From CAWEPK01 sp049521495 (GTDB lineage Bacteria > Desulfobacterota > Syntrophorhabdia > Syntrophorhabdales > WCHB1-27), in NCBI GenBank assembly GCA_049521495.1, contig JBEKOT010000002.1, positions 48,515 through 112,514 of the forward strand: a stretch of DNA of 64,000 nucleotides, given 5' to 3'. Position numbers and translations under genes: made by a program. The notes below the pieces were generated by a model that made no database searches, was not told the DNA's origin, and was given only the letters and a program-made list of their open reading frames with translations. This document shows positions 17,394-25,647 of the stretch, in pieces (position 1 is the first letter of the stretch; each line of letters starts with the position of its first letter).

Positions 17394-18740
17394 ATGGCTG
17401 ATGCGATTCTGGTGATCGGCGGCGGTGTAGCGGGCATCCACGTTGCACTCAACGCAGCCGAGTACGGGAGCAAGGTGTACCTTGTGGATGATACGGCAAG
17501 TATCGGGGGCATGATGGCCCGTCTGGACAAGACATTTCCCACAAACGACTGCTCCATCTGTATCGAAGCGCCCCGGATGTACGAAGTGGACAACCACGAG
17601 AACATAGAGATCCTCACCAACACGGAGGTCAGACGCATACAACGGGTTAATGGCGATTTCAAGGTCCGCATGGTGAGAAAGGCAAAGTATGTAGATGAGG
17701 AGAAGTGTACTGGGTGCGGTGCGTGCGTGCAGGCGTGCCCCGTTGCACTCCCCGATGATATGGACGGTAAAATCGGAGGAACGAGGAAGCTCATCTCCAT
17801 GCCTTTTCCCCAGGCGGTGCCGAATATGGGGGTAGTAGATCCCCGCTGCCGGGGAGGGAAGATGCGGGAGAAGGGCGCCTGCGTGGGAGGCTGCGTAGTC
17901 GACTGCAGCCAGTGCACCGAGTGCCCCATCGCCCTTTGTGTCAAGGCGTGCATTAAGGAAGGAAAGAACGCGGTCGTGCTGTGGGACAAGGACAAGCCAA
18001 TCGACGTGGAGGTCAAAAGCATCGTTGTTGCGTCAGGTATCAGGGCCCCTGTCCCTCCGGACGGCACTTATGGCTACAACGTCTATCCCAATGTGATCAC
18101 CAACCTCCAGTTCGAGCGCCTCATGAACGCGGGAGGACCGACAGGGGGTGATATCATAAGGCCTTCGGACCGGAGACACCCGAAGAGGATCGGGTGGATC
18201 CAATGTGTGGGACGGGGCCTGAAGGAAGGGCTCAGATACTGCTCAAAGGTTTGCTGCATGATTGCGGCCAAACAGACGATCATCACGAAAGAGCACGGGG
18301 CAAAGGTGGATACGGTCATCTTCTACAACGATCTCAAGGCGTACGGTAAAGGGATGTGGTCCTTCTACAGGAAGGCCATCGAGCACGGGGTCCGATACGT
18401 CCGCGGCCGCCCCTTCGATGTGACGGAAGACCCGGACCGCAACCTCACTGTCAGGTACGAACACCTGGACACGGGAGAGATAAAGGAGGAGAAGCTCGAT
18501 CTCCTTGTCCTTTCCATGGGGCTGGAGGCGGCGGAGCGGAACAGAAAGCTGGGGAAGGTGTTGGGGATCGAGGTCGACGAAGACGGCTTTTTCAAGGAAA
18601 AGGACCCTCTGATGGCGCCGCTGGAGACGAATGTGGAGGGGATTTACCTTTGCGGCGGAGCAACCGGGCCGATCGATATTTCAGAATCCGTAATCCAGGC
18701 ATCTGCTGCGGGTCTGAAGGCGGTGTCGAGGCAATCATGA
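17394..18740 (+). CDS. HdrA-like FAD/iron-sulfur subunit (first copy)
   Basis: Heterodisulfide reductase A-type flavoprotein, 448 residues. FAD-binding GGGVAGIHVALNAAEYG near 8-24; the HdrA motif NDCSICIEAPRMYEVDNHENIEI (with the clustered Cys) near 56; 4Fe-4S motif CTGCGACVQACP near 104; and CTECPIALCVKAC near 180. HdrA performs flavin-based electron bifurcation in methanogens and is widespread in syntrophs. It overlaps the next gene by 4 bases (ATGA). Two HdrA copies in tandem suggest they work as a heterodimer or as paired modules. Confidence 0.85.
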   Translation: MADAILVIGGGVAGIHVALNAAEYGSKVYLVDDTASIGGMMARLDKTFPTNDCSICIEAPRMYEVDNHENIEILTNTEVRRIQRVNGDFKVRMVRKAKYVDEEKCTGCGACVQACPVALPDDMDGKIGGTRKLISMPFPQAVPNMGVVDPRCRGGKMREKGACVGGCVVDCSQCTECPIALCVKACIKEGKNAVVLWDKDKPIDVEVKSIVVASGIRAPVPPDGTYGYNVYPNVITNLQFERLMNAGGPTGGDIIRPSDRRHPKRIGWIQCVGRGLKEGLRYCSKVCCMIAAKQTIITKEHGAKVDTVIFYNDLKAYGKGMWSFYRKAIEHGVRYVRGRPFDVTEDPDRNLTVRYEHLDTGEIKEEKLDLLVLSMGLEAAERNRKLGKVLGIEVDEDGFFKEKDPLMAPLETNVEGIYLCGGATGPIDISESVIQASAAGLKAVSRQS

Positions 18741-20785
18741 GTGAGATCAGGGTAGGCGTCTTCATCTGTAACTGCGGGTCCAACATCGGAGGATTCCTTA
18801 GCGTGCCGGAAGTGGTCGAGTATGCCCGAACCCTTCCGGACGTCGCCTTTGCGGACGAGAGTAAATGGTCCTGCTCGGTAGACGCCCTTTCCCAGCTGCA
18901 GAAGTCCATACAGGAGCATGGGATCAACCGGGTGGTCGTTGCTGCATGCACGCCCAGAACACACGAGCCGCTCTTCAAAAGGACCGTCAAGGAAGTGGGC
19001 CTTAACCCGTACCTTCTCGATTTCGTAAGCATCAGGGAGCAGGATTCGTGGGTGCACATGAACGATGCGCGGGTGGCCACGGAGAAGGCGAAAGATCTGG
19101 TGAGGATGAGTGTCGCCAAGGCCCGGCTACTCGAAGAAGGCCACGAGATCAAGTTGCCGGTGAGCAGGGACTGCGTCGTCATCGGCGGGGGCGTGGCAGG
19201 TATGACGGCCGCCGTCCATCTCGCAAGGCAGGGTTTCAATGTGACGATCGTCGAGAGGGAGCCCGAATTGGGCGGGCTTTTGAACAAGCTCGATTCGCTT
19301 TCTGAGGGCCTAACCCCTGCGGAACTGATGAACGCAAAGATAGCAGAGGTGCAGCGATATACGAATATTAAGGTCTATACCGGGACGGTCATCGAGCATG
19401 TTGCCGGTTACATAGGCAATTACAAAATCACCGTGAAAGGGCAAAGCGGCGAGAGTGGAACCTTCGATACCTCTACTGTGATTGTGGCCACGGGTATGCA
19501 GGAGGTGGAACCAACCGGCCAGTTCTGCTACGGAGAGAACGACCGCGTGGTCACCCAGCTTCAGCTTGAAGGGTTGCTCAGGCAAGGGAAGGTAGAGGGT
19601 GTCAAGGACCTTGTCATGGTCAACTGCGTGAACTCGATGAATGGGAACAGGGGCTGCTGTACCATCGGCTGTCTGGTGGCCGTGAAGAATGCGCTGGCGG
19701 TGAAGAAGCTTATCAAAGATGCACGCGTCTCTATCCTCTTCCGGAACCTGTGCATGGTAAAGGGCGAGCGAGAAATCATCGAGGAGGCAAAAAAAGCGGG
19801 CATAAAATTCATCCGCTTCCCCGATGACCGCTATCCCCAGGTGTCGAATAACGGCGTGCTTTCCCTCAAGGCTTTTGATACACTTCTTGGGCGGGAGCTG
19901 ACCATTCCGGCAGACCTCCTTGTCCTGACTACGGCCTACGAAGGTGACAGGAGTGTCGACGAGGTCAAGGGGCAGCTCAAGGTTTCCAGCAATCCCGAGG
20001 GTTTTTTTCAGGAGGCCCACATCAAGCTCGGCCCCCTCGATTTCCCTGCCGACGGTGTCTTCCTTTGCGGCGGGGCCCGTTCACCGAAGAGCATCAAGGA
20101 CGCATGTGAAGAGGCCGTCGGCGCTGCCATGCGCGCCTCTATTCCCATGAAGAGGGGCTATATCGAGGCAGAAGGCATTGTGGCCGGTATTGACCTCGGT
20201 GCATGCAACGGGTGCGGACTCTGTGTGAAGAACTGCCCCTACGGGGCCATAACGTGGAAGACAGACAAGGAACCTGAGGTCATTCAGGCGCTCTGCAAGG
20301 GATGCGGCCTCTGCGCGGCCGATTGCCCAAAGAATGCCTTACAGATCGTCCATTTCTCCGATAGTCAGATCCTGGCACAGGTGGAGGCAGCACTGCAGGA
20401 GAGCCCAACCGATAAGATCGTGGGGTTTGTCTGCCATTGGTGCTGCCACGGCGCAGTAGACATGGCAGGTGTGAGCCGGCTCCAGTATCCGCCCCACGCG
20501 CGGCTGATACGCGTCATGTGTTCGGCCCGTGTCTCATCCGCGCATGTGGAGCGGGCCTTCGAGCTCGGCGCGGCAGGGGTCTTCGTAGGTGGGTGCGAGT
20601 TTCCGACCTGCCACTACATCGTGGGCAACTACAAGGCGGAAAAGAGGATGGAGCGGGTCAGAAAGAGTCTTGCAAAAAAAGGGTTCGACCCGGCGAGGCT
20701 GTGGGTGGGATGGTGTTCAGCGGCAGATGGGCCAAAGTTTGCGCATATCATGCGGGGCATGGTGAAAGAGCTTAATCTGGAGTGA
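18737..20785 (+). CDS. HdrA-like subunit with C-terminal MvhD domain (second copy)
   Basis: A 682-residue fusion. N-terminal HdrA module begins VGVFICNCGSNIGG and includes CTPRTHEPLFKR; FAD site VIGGGVAGMTAAVHLARQG near 150; two 4Fe-4S motifs CNGCGLCVKNCP and CKGCGLCAADCP near 495-540; and a MvhD-like C-terminus with GFVCHWCCHGAVDMAG and GCEFPTCHYIVGN. MvhD normally passes electrons from a hydrogenase or formate dehydrogenase to HdrA; none is in this window. Start ATG 18737 is fixed by the ATGA overlap; the reading frame is open further upstream only by chance. Confidence 0.87.
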   Translation: MSEIRVGVFICNCGSNIGGFLSVPEVVEYARTLPDVAFADESKWSCSVDALSQLQKSIQEHGINRVVVAACTPRTHEPLFKRTVKEVGLNPYLLDFVSIREQDSWVHMNDARVATEKAKDLVRMSVAKARLLEEGHEIKLPVSRDCVVIGGGVAGMTAAVHLARQGFNVTIVEREPELGGLLNKLDSLSEGLTPAELMNAKIAEVQRYTNIKVYTGTVIEHVAGYIGNYKITVKGQSGESGTFDTSTVIVATGMQEVEPTGQFCYGENDRVVTQLQLEGLLRQGKVEGVKDLVMVNCVNSMNGNRGCCTIGCLVAVKNALAVKKLIKDARVSILFRNLCMVKGEREIIEEAKKAGIKFIRFPDDRYPQVSNNGVLSLKAFDTLLGRELTIPADLLVLTTAYEGDRSVDEVKGQLKVSSNPEGFFQEAHIKLGPLDFPADGVFLCGGARSPKSIKDACEEAVGAAMRASIPMKRGYIEAEGIVAGIDLGACNGCGLCVKNCPYGAITWKTDKEPEVIQALCKGCGLCAADCPKNALQIVHFSDSQILAQVEAALQESPTDKIVGFVCHWCCHGAVDMAGVSRLQYPPHARLIRVMCSARVSSAHVERAFELGAAGVFVGGCEFPTCHYIVGNYKAEKRMERVRKSLAKKGFDPARLWVGWCSAADGPKFAHIMRGMVKELNLE

Positions 20786-20788
20786 TTT

Positions 20789-22543
20789 ATGGAGGCTGGA
20801 AACGAGGCGAGAGAGAGCGGCAGGTTTGAAATGGAAGAAAAGGTGTACGACGCGTCCCTGTTCCGCGTCTGCGAGCAATGCGGTTGCTGTAGTTCTGCCT
20901 GCCCCCTGACCGGTAAGGACGGCTTCAATATCCGGCGCATCATACGCCATCTCGAGCTCGACCTCGCCGAGGAAGTAACCCGTTCGCACCTGCCATGGTT
21001 CTGCACCACCTGCGGACGCTGCGAGGACGCGTGCCCTAATGGTATCAAAATCCTCGATCTCGTACGCTATGTACGGAGCAGGTCTCCTGCAATCCCCGAG
21101 AGCGCGCCCTGTGTCGAGGCGTGCCCGGTGCATATCGATATCCCCGAGTATGTCCGGCTTATTGCCGAGGGGAAGCGGGATGAGGCCTACGGAGTGATCC
21201 GCCAAAAGGTACCCTTTCCGGCAATTCTGGGCCGGGTGTGCACGCGGTTCTGCGAGGAAAAGTGCCGACGGAAAGAGGTGAACGGAGCAGTATCCATCTG
21301 CGCGCTGAAGCGCTACGCGGCGGACTGTCGAGACAGAACGGGCGAGCAGGTCCGTACGGCGGCGCCTGGTACAGGAAAGAAGGTGGCCGTCGTGGGCGCA
21401 GGCCCGGCCGGCCTTACCGCTGCCTTTTATCTCAGACAGAAGGGGCACGAGGTAACGCTGTTCGAGGAGAGAGAAGAGGCGGGCGGGATGATGCGGTTCT
21501 CGATCCCCGCCTATCGGCTGCCTCCCGATGTCCTCCGCAGGGAAATCCAGGATGTACTCGATGCTGGAATCGAGCTGCGGACAGGTAAGCGACTGGGGCG
21601 GGACTTCGATCTGGCCTCGTTGAAGAACGATTATGCGGCGGTCTTTGTTTCGACTGGCGCCCAACTGAGCCGAAGGATCTCCCTTCTCGGCGCTGATCTG
21701 GACGGGGTCCTGTGGGGCCTCGATTTTCTCTTCGCTGTAAAGGAGAACCGGGTAACCACGGTCAAGAACAAGGTGGTGGTGATCGGGGGTGGAAACGTCG
21801 CTATCGACGTTGCCCTTACCGCCCTCCGCCTGGGCGCTGAAAGGGTTGTTCTTGCATGCCTTGAGACGTTTGAGAAGATGCCGGCAAACCGCTGGGAGAT
21901 CGATCAGGCCGTCGAAGAGGGTATAACGATCATGACTTCATGGGGACCTGAGCGTGTGATCGGAACCGGCTCGGTTTCAGCTGTAGAGCTGGTTCGCTGT
22001 ACCTCCGCATTTGACGAGGAAGGGAAATTCAATCCGATCTATGATACGGACACGAAGACGACAATCGATACTTCCCAGGTGATCCTTGCCGTCGGTCAGG
22101 CTTCAGACCTATCTTTCAACAGTCGAGAGACGGAACCGATCCCGGTTGAGGCAGGATTACTCGCGGCCGACCCCGATACGCAGGCGACGGGGATAGAAGG
22201 TGTGTTCGCAGGCGGCGACGTGGCAAAGGCCCCGGGTACCATCATCGAAGCCATCGCCGCAGGACGAAAGGCCGCGTCCGCGATCGACATATATCTTGGC
22301 GGCAACGGCGTCCTGAGCGGAAGCGCGGTAGAGCGGGTCGGGCGGATCATCTCCGAAAGGAGAGAGAAGGGCTTCGCCGACCGCAAGAGGATTGAACCCA
22401 TCAGGATTCCCGTAGAAGAGAGGAAAGAAACCTTTCACGAGGTGGAAGCGACGTTCGAGGAAGCTGAAGCCGTGAGGGAGGGGAGTCGATGCTTCGGTTG
22501 CGATCTGGAAATAGAACGCTGCAGGCAGAGAAGACTTTTATAG
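20789..22543 (+). CDS. HdrC-like iron-sulfur domain fused to GltD/NfnB-like NAD(P)H flavoprotein
   Basis: Predicted entry or exit point for pyridine-nucleotide electrons, 584 residues. Residues 20-80 carry two 4Fe-4S motifs (CEQCGCCSSACP and CTTCGRCEDACP) like HdrC. From about 100 the protein follows the GltD/preTA plan: CVEACPVHIDIPEYV, CTRFCEEKCRR, FAD site VVGAGPAGLTAAFYLRQKG near 198, NAD(P) site VIGGGNVAIDVALTALRLGAE near 330, and GGDVAKAPGTIIEAIAAGRKAA. A C-terminal RCFGC motif is present. Only three bases separate it from the HdrA-MvhD gene. No HdrB is visible, so the classic disulfide site seems to be missing. Confidence 0.85.
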   Translation: MEAGNEARESGRFEMEEKVYDASLFRVCEQCGCCSSACPLTGKDGFNIRRIIRHLELDLAEEVTRSHLPWFCTTCGRCEDACPNGIKILDLVRYVRSRSPAIPESAPCVEACPVHIDIPEYVRLIAEGKRDEAYGVIRQKVPFPAILGRVCTRFCEEKCRRKEVNGAVSICALKRYAADCRDRTGEQVRTAAPGTGKKVAVVGAGPAGLTAAFYLRQKGHEVTLFEEREEAGGMMRFSIPAYRLPPDVLRREIQDVLDAGIELRTGKRLGRDFDLASLKNDYAAVFVSTGAQLSRRISLLGADLDGVLWGLDFLFAVKENRVTTVKNKVVVIGGGNVAIDVALTALRLGAERVVLACLETFEKMPANRWEIDQAVEEGITIMTSWGPERVIGTGSVSAVELVRCTSAFDEEGKFNPIYDTDTKTTIDTSQVILAVGQASDLSFNSRETEPIPVEAGLLAADPDTQATGIEGVFAGGDVAKAPGTIIEAIAAGRKAASAIDIYLGGNGVLSGSAVERVGRIISERREKGFADRKRIEPIRIPVEERKETFHEVEATFEEAEAVREGSRCFGCDLEIERCRQRRLL

Positions 22544-22978
22544 ATCTTTCTCCAGGTAGATTAGGGGGGAGCGGTCGAAACCGATAGATTTAAGGAAGGA
22601 AAGGATATCCACTGCATCCCAGCGGGCAGCAGTATACACATGCTCCACATGGTTTTTTTTGAAGCAGTCGAAAAGCTTGCGCGCTAGGGTTTTTCCGATG
22701 CCTTCACCCATGAAGCGCGGATATACGCCTATAAACTCGATCCATCCGCTCATTTCTATGCCGAATCCAGGGCCTTTGATCTCTCCCGTTATGTACCCTA
22801 CGACCTTACCACCCTTTACTGCCACAAAGCCTACCACTTCGCGTCTCAGCACATGCCCTTCCATACCCCTGGCCCACGCCTGGGATACCCTCTCCTTCGT
22901 GATCGATTCCTGAATGTCTATGATCGTAGGGATGTCACCGGCTGTAATCTTCCTTATGCTGCGAGTCCTCCCCATCAC
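22538..22978 (-). CDS. GNAT-family N-acetyltransferase
   Basis: A 146-residue acetyl-CoA-dependent acyltransferase. The acetyl-CoA pyrophosphate loop is RFMGEGIGKTLARKL near 89-103 and the fold is of usual length. It ends 6 bases inside the HdrC-GltD gene on the opposite strand and is preceded, 9 bases away, by the DUF2080 gene, giving a two-gene operon. The target could be a protein lysine or a metabolite; the pairing with an AbrB-like partner recalls regulator-effector or toxin-antitoxin pairs without proving either. Confidence 0.82.
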   Translation of the reverse strand: MMGRTRSIRKITAGDIPTIIDIQESITKERVSQAWARGMEGHVLRREVVGFVAVKGGKVVGYITGEIKGPGFGIEMSGWIEFIGVYPRFMGEGIGKTLARKLFDCFKKNHVEHVYTAARWDAVDILSFLKSIGFDRSPLIYLEKDL

Positions 22979-22987
22979 CGTTCCTCC

Positions 22988-23170
22988 TTAATCCACGCGA
23001 ATGATCTTGATCTTCTTCCCTATCCATTCCGGAGGAAGGTAAACACGGCCGCTGTTGCCGCTCTGTTTAACTTCCTTTTCAAGCATTTCCCTCCCGTAGA
23101 CCTCAAACTTCACTTTCTCCGCGATACCCTTGCTTTCTACAGCTTGAATCCTTTTTTTTCTCTCAGCCAT
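22988..23170 (-). CDS. DUF2080-like AbrB-fold small protein
   Basis: A 60-residue basic protein whose C-terminal half NSGRVYLPPEWIGKKIKIIRVD (key residues G-R-V-Y-L-P-P-W-G-K) has the swapped-hairpin AbrB/SpoVT pattern used for DNA binding; this family is often annotated as transposon-encoded. It is the first gene of a minus-strand pair with the GNAT protein. Its own promoter (site C) carries the AGCTATAA words also present at the enoate-reductase promoter, so it is the best local candidate for the shared repressor. Assigned by motif only. Confidence 0.7.
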   Translation of the reverse strand: MAERKKRIQAVESKGIAEKVKFEVYGREMLEKEVKQSGNSGRVYLPPEWIGKKIKIIRVD

Positions 23171-23185
23171 ATATTACCCTCTGTT

Positions 23186-23235
23186 GGAGCTACGTTATAG
23201 CTTGGTTATAGTTATACAACTTACCTTGGGTTTGT
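23186..23235 (-). promoter_or_regulatory. Promoter and operator (site C) of the DUF2080-GNAT pair
   Basis: On the minus strand: TTGACA, then 17 bases, then TATAAC, followed by CTATAACCAAGCTATAAC, in which CTATAAC occurs twice as a direct repeat and an AGC follows. The word AGCTATAA is shared with sites A and B. It lies 20-60 bases upstream of the DUF2080 start. Confidence 0.55.
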
Positions 23236-23421
23236 CAATATCTTAGCGGTGCCCGTCGGTTCTGTTAGTCCAATTAGATATCGATTGACAATAGACTAAA
23301 GAGCATCCTAAAATCGCTGAAAAGCTTATGTTGGGCCGACGAGAGACTCAAGGGGCCGAGTGACGATAATGGTAAGCAGCACCAGATGTTTCAGCGGATC
23401 TGGGAGACAAGCAAGACGACA

Positions 23422-23610
23422 ATGAGACTGCATATAGTGCGTTCACTCTGCAATTCTTGCGGTTTATGCATCAGGGTCTGCCCGTGTGATGTTTTTTTCG
23501 AAGACGATGGCCTCATCATCGTGCTCGATGCGGATGCCTGTATCGGGTGTCGCTCTTGTGCCGATGAGTGTCCTAATGCCGCCATTTCCGTCGAAGCCTA
23601 TAGCGATTAA
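23422..23610 (+). CDS. Small 2[4Fe-4S] ferredoxin
   Basis: A 62-residue protein with CNSCGLCIRVCPCDVF and CIGCRSCADECPNAAI, i.e. two complete CxxCxxCxxxCP clusters with an extra cysteine after the first. ATG 23422 is chosen because the preceding 12 codons from an alternative ATG at 23386 lie outside the ferredoxin fold; neither start has a strong ribosome site, so the start is uncertain. It stands alone between site C and site B and is probably an electron carrier serving the flavoenzyme operon. Confidence 0.75.
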   Translation: MRLHIVRSLCNSCGLCIRVCPCDVFFEDDGLIIVLDADACIGCRSCADECPNAAISVEAYSD

Positions 23611-23670
23611 TCTTCCATAAAGAGACAAGCTTTTTTGAATAACCAGTGAAAGGTATGTCAAATATTTGTC

Positions 23671-23700
23671 TTGACAATGTAGCTATAACATAGCTATACG
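23671..23700 (+). promoter_or_regulatory. Promoter with operator (site B) in front of an operon remnant
   Basis: TTGACA at 23671-23676 is followed by an inverted repeat TAGCTAT-aac-ATAGCTA (23680-23696) overlapping the -10 region. It resembles site A and drives only the 12-codon remnant at 23753, so it looks like the surviving promoter of a deleted operon copy. Confidence 0.55.
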
Positions 23701-23752
23701 TTAAACAATGCTCTTAGGTGACTTCAAACTAAAGAATTTCAAAGAGGTTACA

Positions 23753-23791
23753 ATGGGTAATCAGGCGGTGAGGAGAAGGTTCAAGAAGTGA
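23753..23791 (+). pseudogene. Remnant of a second enoate-reductase operon (MGNQA start fused to a foreign end)
   Basis: Twenty-four bases (23744-23767, ribosome site through codon 5, MGNQA) are identical to those starting the enoate reductase gene at 14154 (14145-14168). The frame then jumps to VRRRFKK and stops; the bases around this stop (AAGAAGTGAGAA) also match those around the stop of the VOC gene at 17324. The simplest reading is an internal deletion that removed everything from codon 6 of a paralogous reductase to the end of its VOC-like gene. Confidence 0.6.
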
Positions 23792-23811
23792 GAACTCCAA
23801 GCTATATAGGG

Positions 23812-23846
23812 GGGCAGGGATCAGAGACGGTTCCTGCCCTTTTCTT
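23812..23846 (+). terminator. Rho-independent terminator
   Basis: Arms GGGCAGG and CCTGCCC with a 14-base loop followed by TTTTCTT. It ends transcription from site B just after the operon remnant, supporting the view that a real transcription unit once lay here. Confidence 0.8.
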
Positions 23847-24436
23847 ACCCCTATCGAGGATTACCAGTTCGATTCCAGTATAAGGCGAAAAAGTCACGCT
23901 GCAACGCCTTCAGGAAGGAAGAGTCGGCCCAACCAACAGCGCCATGCCTCGCTGGAAGACACCAAAACCGAGTCAGGAACATTAACATACGGCACCGTAT
24001 GTTATTCTTCACTACCAATGTCCACCTGATTTTGTGGCAGTGGGTGACCACTACCGATTTTGTGGACTGCTTCCTCCTACCTTCAATTCCTTTATAACTT
24101 TATTTGTCGCACTATTTCGCACTAGAGGATGGGATGGCCCTGTAAGAGTGGGGGTTCCACCGGGGTGCGGAATATCGATCCGGTCGCATTCGATCCTCAC
24201 TATTTTTCCCGCATTACTCCCAGTCATAACCGGGTCAAAAGAGATTCGCCCACTGCGGCCTGGAAAACGCACAGTATACGCAAGCGGCAGAAGGTTTTTT
24301 CGGACTCTCTAAGTTTAGATATGTTTACCCCAAATAGGGGATGTTTTTATATGGCCGCGTTACATTTTGGTTACACTGTGAAAGACGTTGACGAAGGTCT
24401 AAAAAAGATGGCGTCCGTTTCTCATCGGGTATGCGA
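23847..24436. other. Non-coding stretch with degenerate sequence
   Basis: No open frame here has a ribosome site, motif or plausible composition. Near 24,010-24,062 the phrase TTTTGTGG is repeated 31 bases apart around GCAGTGGGTGACCACT, which looks like a leftover mobile-element end. A 22-bp palindrome is listed separately. Confidence 0.5.
23983..24004. promoter_or_regulatory. 22-bp inverted repeat resembling a TetR-type operator
   Basis: Ten-base arms TAACATACGG and CCGTATGTTA separated by CA. The ACGGnnCCGT core with flanking CAT/ATG is the shape of many TetR-family operators. No TetR gene and no recognised promoter is adjacent, so its role is unknown. Confidence 0.4.
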
Positions 24437-24994
24437 CTATAAGCCGGGGACGTAAATCGGACTCTGTAACACAACAGGTTGTGATTGTCTAATTCTGTCA
24501 AGGTTGGCTTTCAGTATCAAGGTAATCTCAGCATTGTTTCCGTATAGATTTACGCTTATCTTGAGGCCTTCCGTAAAATACTCGATTGCCTTTCTATGGC
24601 TTTCTTGGGATCGTCTGCCTCGCGCCAAGCTCTGCCGAGGTAGTTGTAAATCTGTTCGACATCTTCATGTTTATCTCCGTAAAGCTCACGCTTGATGTCC
24701 AAGGCCATATCAAAATAATCAGGGGTTAGCTCTATCTCGAGACCTTTCGTCCAGCATTCAATAGCCTTTTTGAGGTCCCCAAAGAGGTATTCCGCACCGC
24801 CTAGGGCAGAGAGGTTATCGGGATTCTGCGGGTTTAATCGCACTGCCGGCTCGTAATACAACATGGCCCCGGCGAAGCGCCTTAAGCTTGATAAGAGTAG
24901 TAATGATGGCTGCGAAAAGCATGACAACAAACCCTACTAAGACAAGCGGTTCTCTTAGATGTGTAATCCATATAGAAACTGAGGCTGCTCTCAT
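24437..24994 (-). pseudogene. Broken membrane-anchored TPR-repeat protein
   Basis: Three frame segments on the minus strand join logically: MRAASVSIWITHLREPLVLVGFVVML (one transmembrane helix), then LYYEPAVRLNPQNPDNLSALGGAEYL and DVEQIYNYLGRAWREADDPKKAIE (TPR helices with the usual W-L-G-Y-A-F-P spacing), then HRKAIEYFTEGLKISVNLYGN. Two frameshifts, near 24,885 and 24,590, separate them. The parent was probably a small inner-membrane TPR protein; as read it cannot be translated whole. Confidence 0.65.
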
Positions 24995-25152
24995 ACTTAA
25001 ATCCCCCAAAATAGATTCAGGGAGACATAGCTGCCCTGACTTTATTGTGAAGTACCTGCCGCACGGGTTCTGCACCTGCCTTCACTTCATTTTACCAATA
25101 ATACTCCCTGTCGGCTATTTTTAAACGAAACCCTTCATAGGGCCAAGCGCTT

Positions 25153-25644
25153 CTAGAGCATAACAACGCGCTGTAGTTCTATCATTATCGCCTTCGGAAA
25201 GACAAACACTCGGGAAGGCATCTCACCCTCGCTTTCCACTCCTACAAGCAGCATGATCGGCTCCGGGCAACTGTAGTTGGGGGATCGTGATACCTCCTGC
25301 ATCTGCTCTATGTCTCTGCCGCTCGGATCCAGCCACACCGCTGTGTGATAATGCCACTCGCCCAGATAGTATTGCCGCTCTTTCTGCTCCCATAGGCGCG
25401 CGAGCAAGGTCTTTAGCCCTGCTACTCCTCGATAGAACCAGCCGAAACCACTCTTCGAGTCCTTCGGCGCGGCCGTGGCCTGATGCACGATGGCGGTATG
25501 GCTGTCCGCATAGTGTCCTATAAGGATGCCCCCTGTCTCTCTGTCGGTCTTCTTCCTCGTTTCCGTGACGATATTTTGCCATGCCTCATGACGAACGTAT
25601 ACTACGTAGTTCCCATCGGCCGATGACCACCGGAGATCGTCCAT
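25153..25644 (-). CDS. cap3: CBASS Cap3: JAMM/MPN metallo-isopeptidase
   Basis: Zinc peptidase that removes the ubiquitin-like linkage made by Cap2 on the cyclase. The 163-residue protein has the full JAMM set: Glu in TGGILIGHY (E near 37) and HYH followed by seven residues, then SGRD (H-x-H-x7-S-x2-D) near 97-110. It is the last gene of a four-gene minus-strand operon, three bases after cap2. In type II CBASS, Cap3 limits or resets cyclase activation. Catalytic residues are intact, so activity is expected. Confidence 0.88.
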   Translation of the reverse strand: MDDLRWSSADGNYVVYVRHEAWQNIVTETRKKTDRETGGILIGHYADSHTAIVHQATAAPKDSKSGFGWFYRGVAGLKTLLARLWEQKERQYYLGEWHYHTAVWLDPSGRDIEQMQEVSRSPNYSCPEPIMLLVGVESEGEMPSRVFVFPKAIMIELQRVVML

Positions 25645-25647
25645 TCC

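Noticed and set aside
24034..24455. Two overlapping plus-strand open frames of 92 and 108 codons
   Set aside because: No ribosome site, no protein pattern, skewed composition; treated as non-coding.
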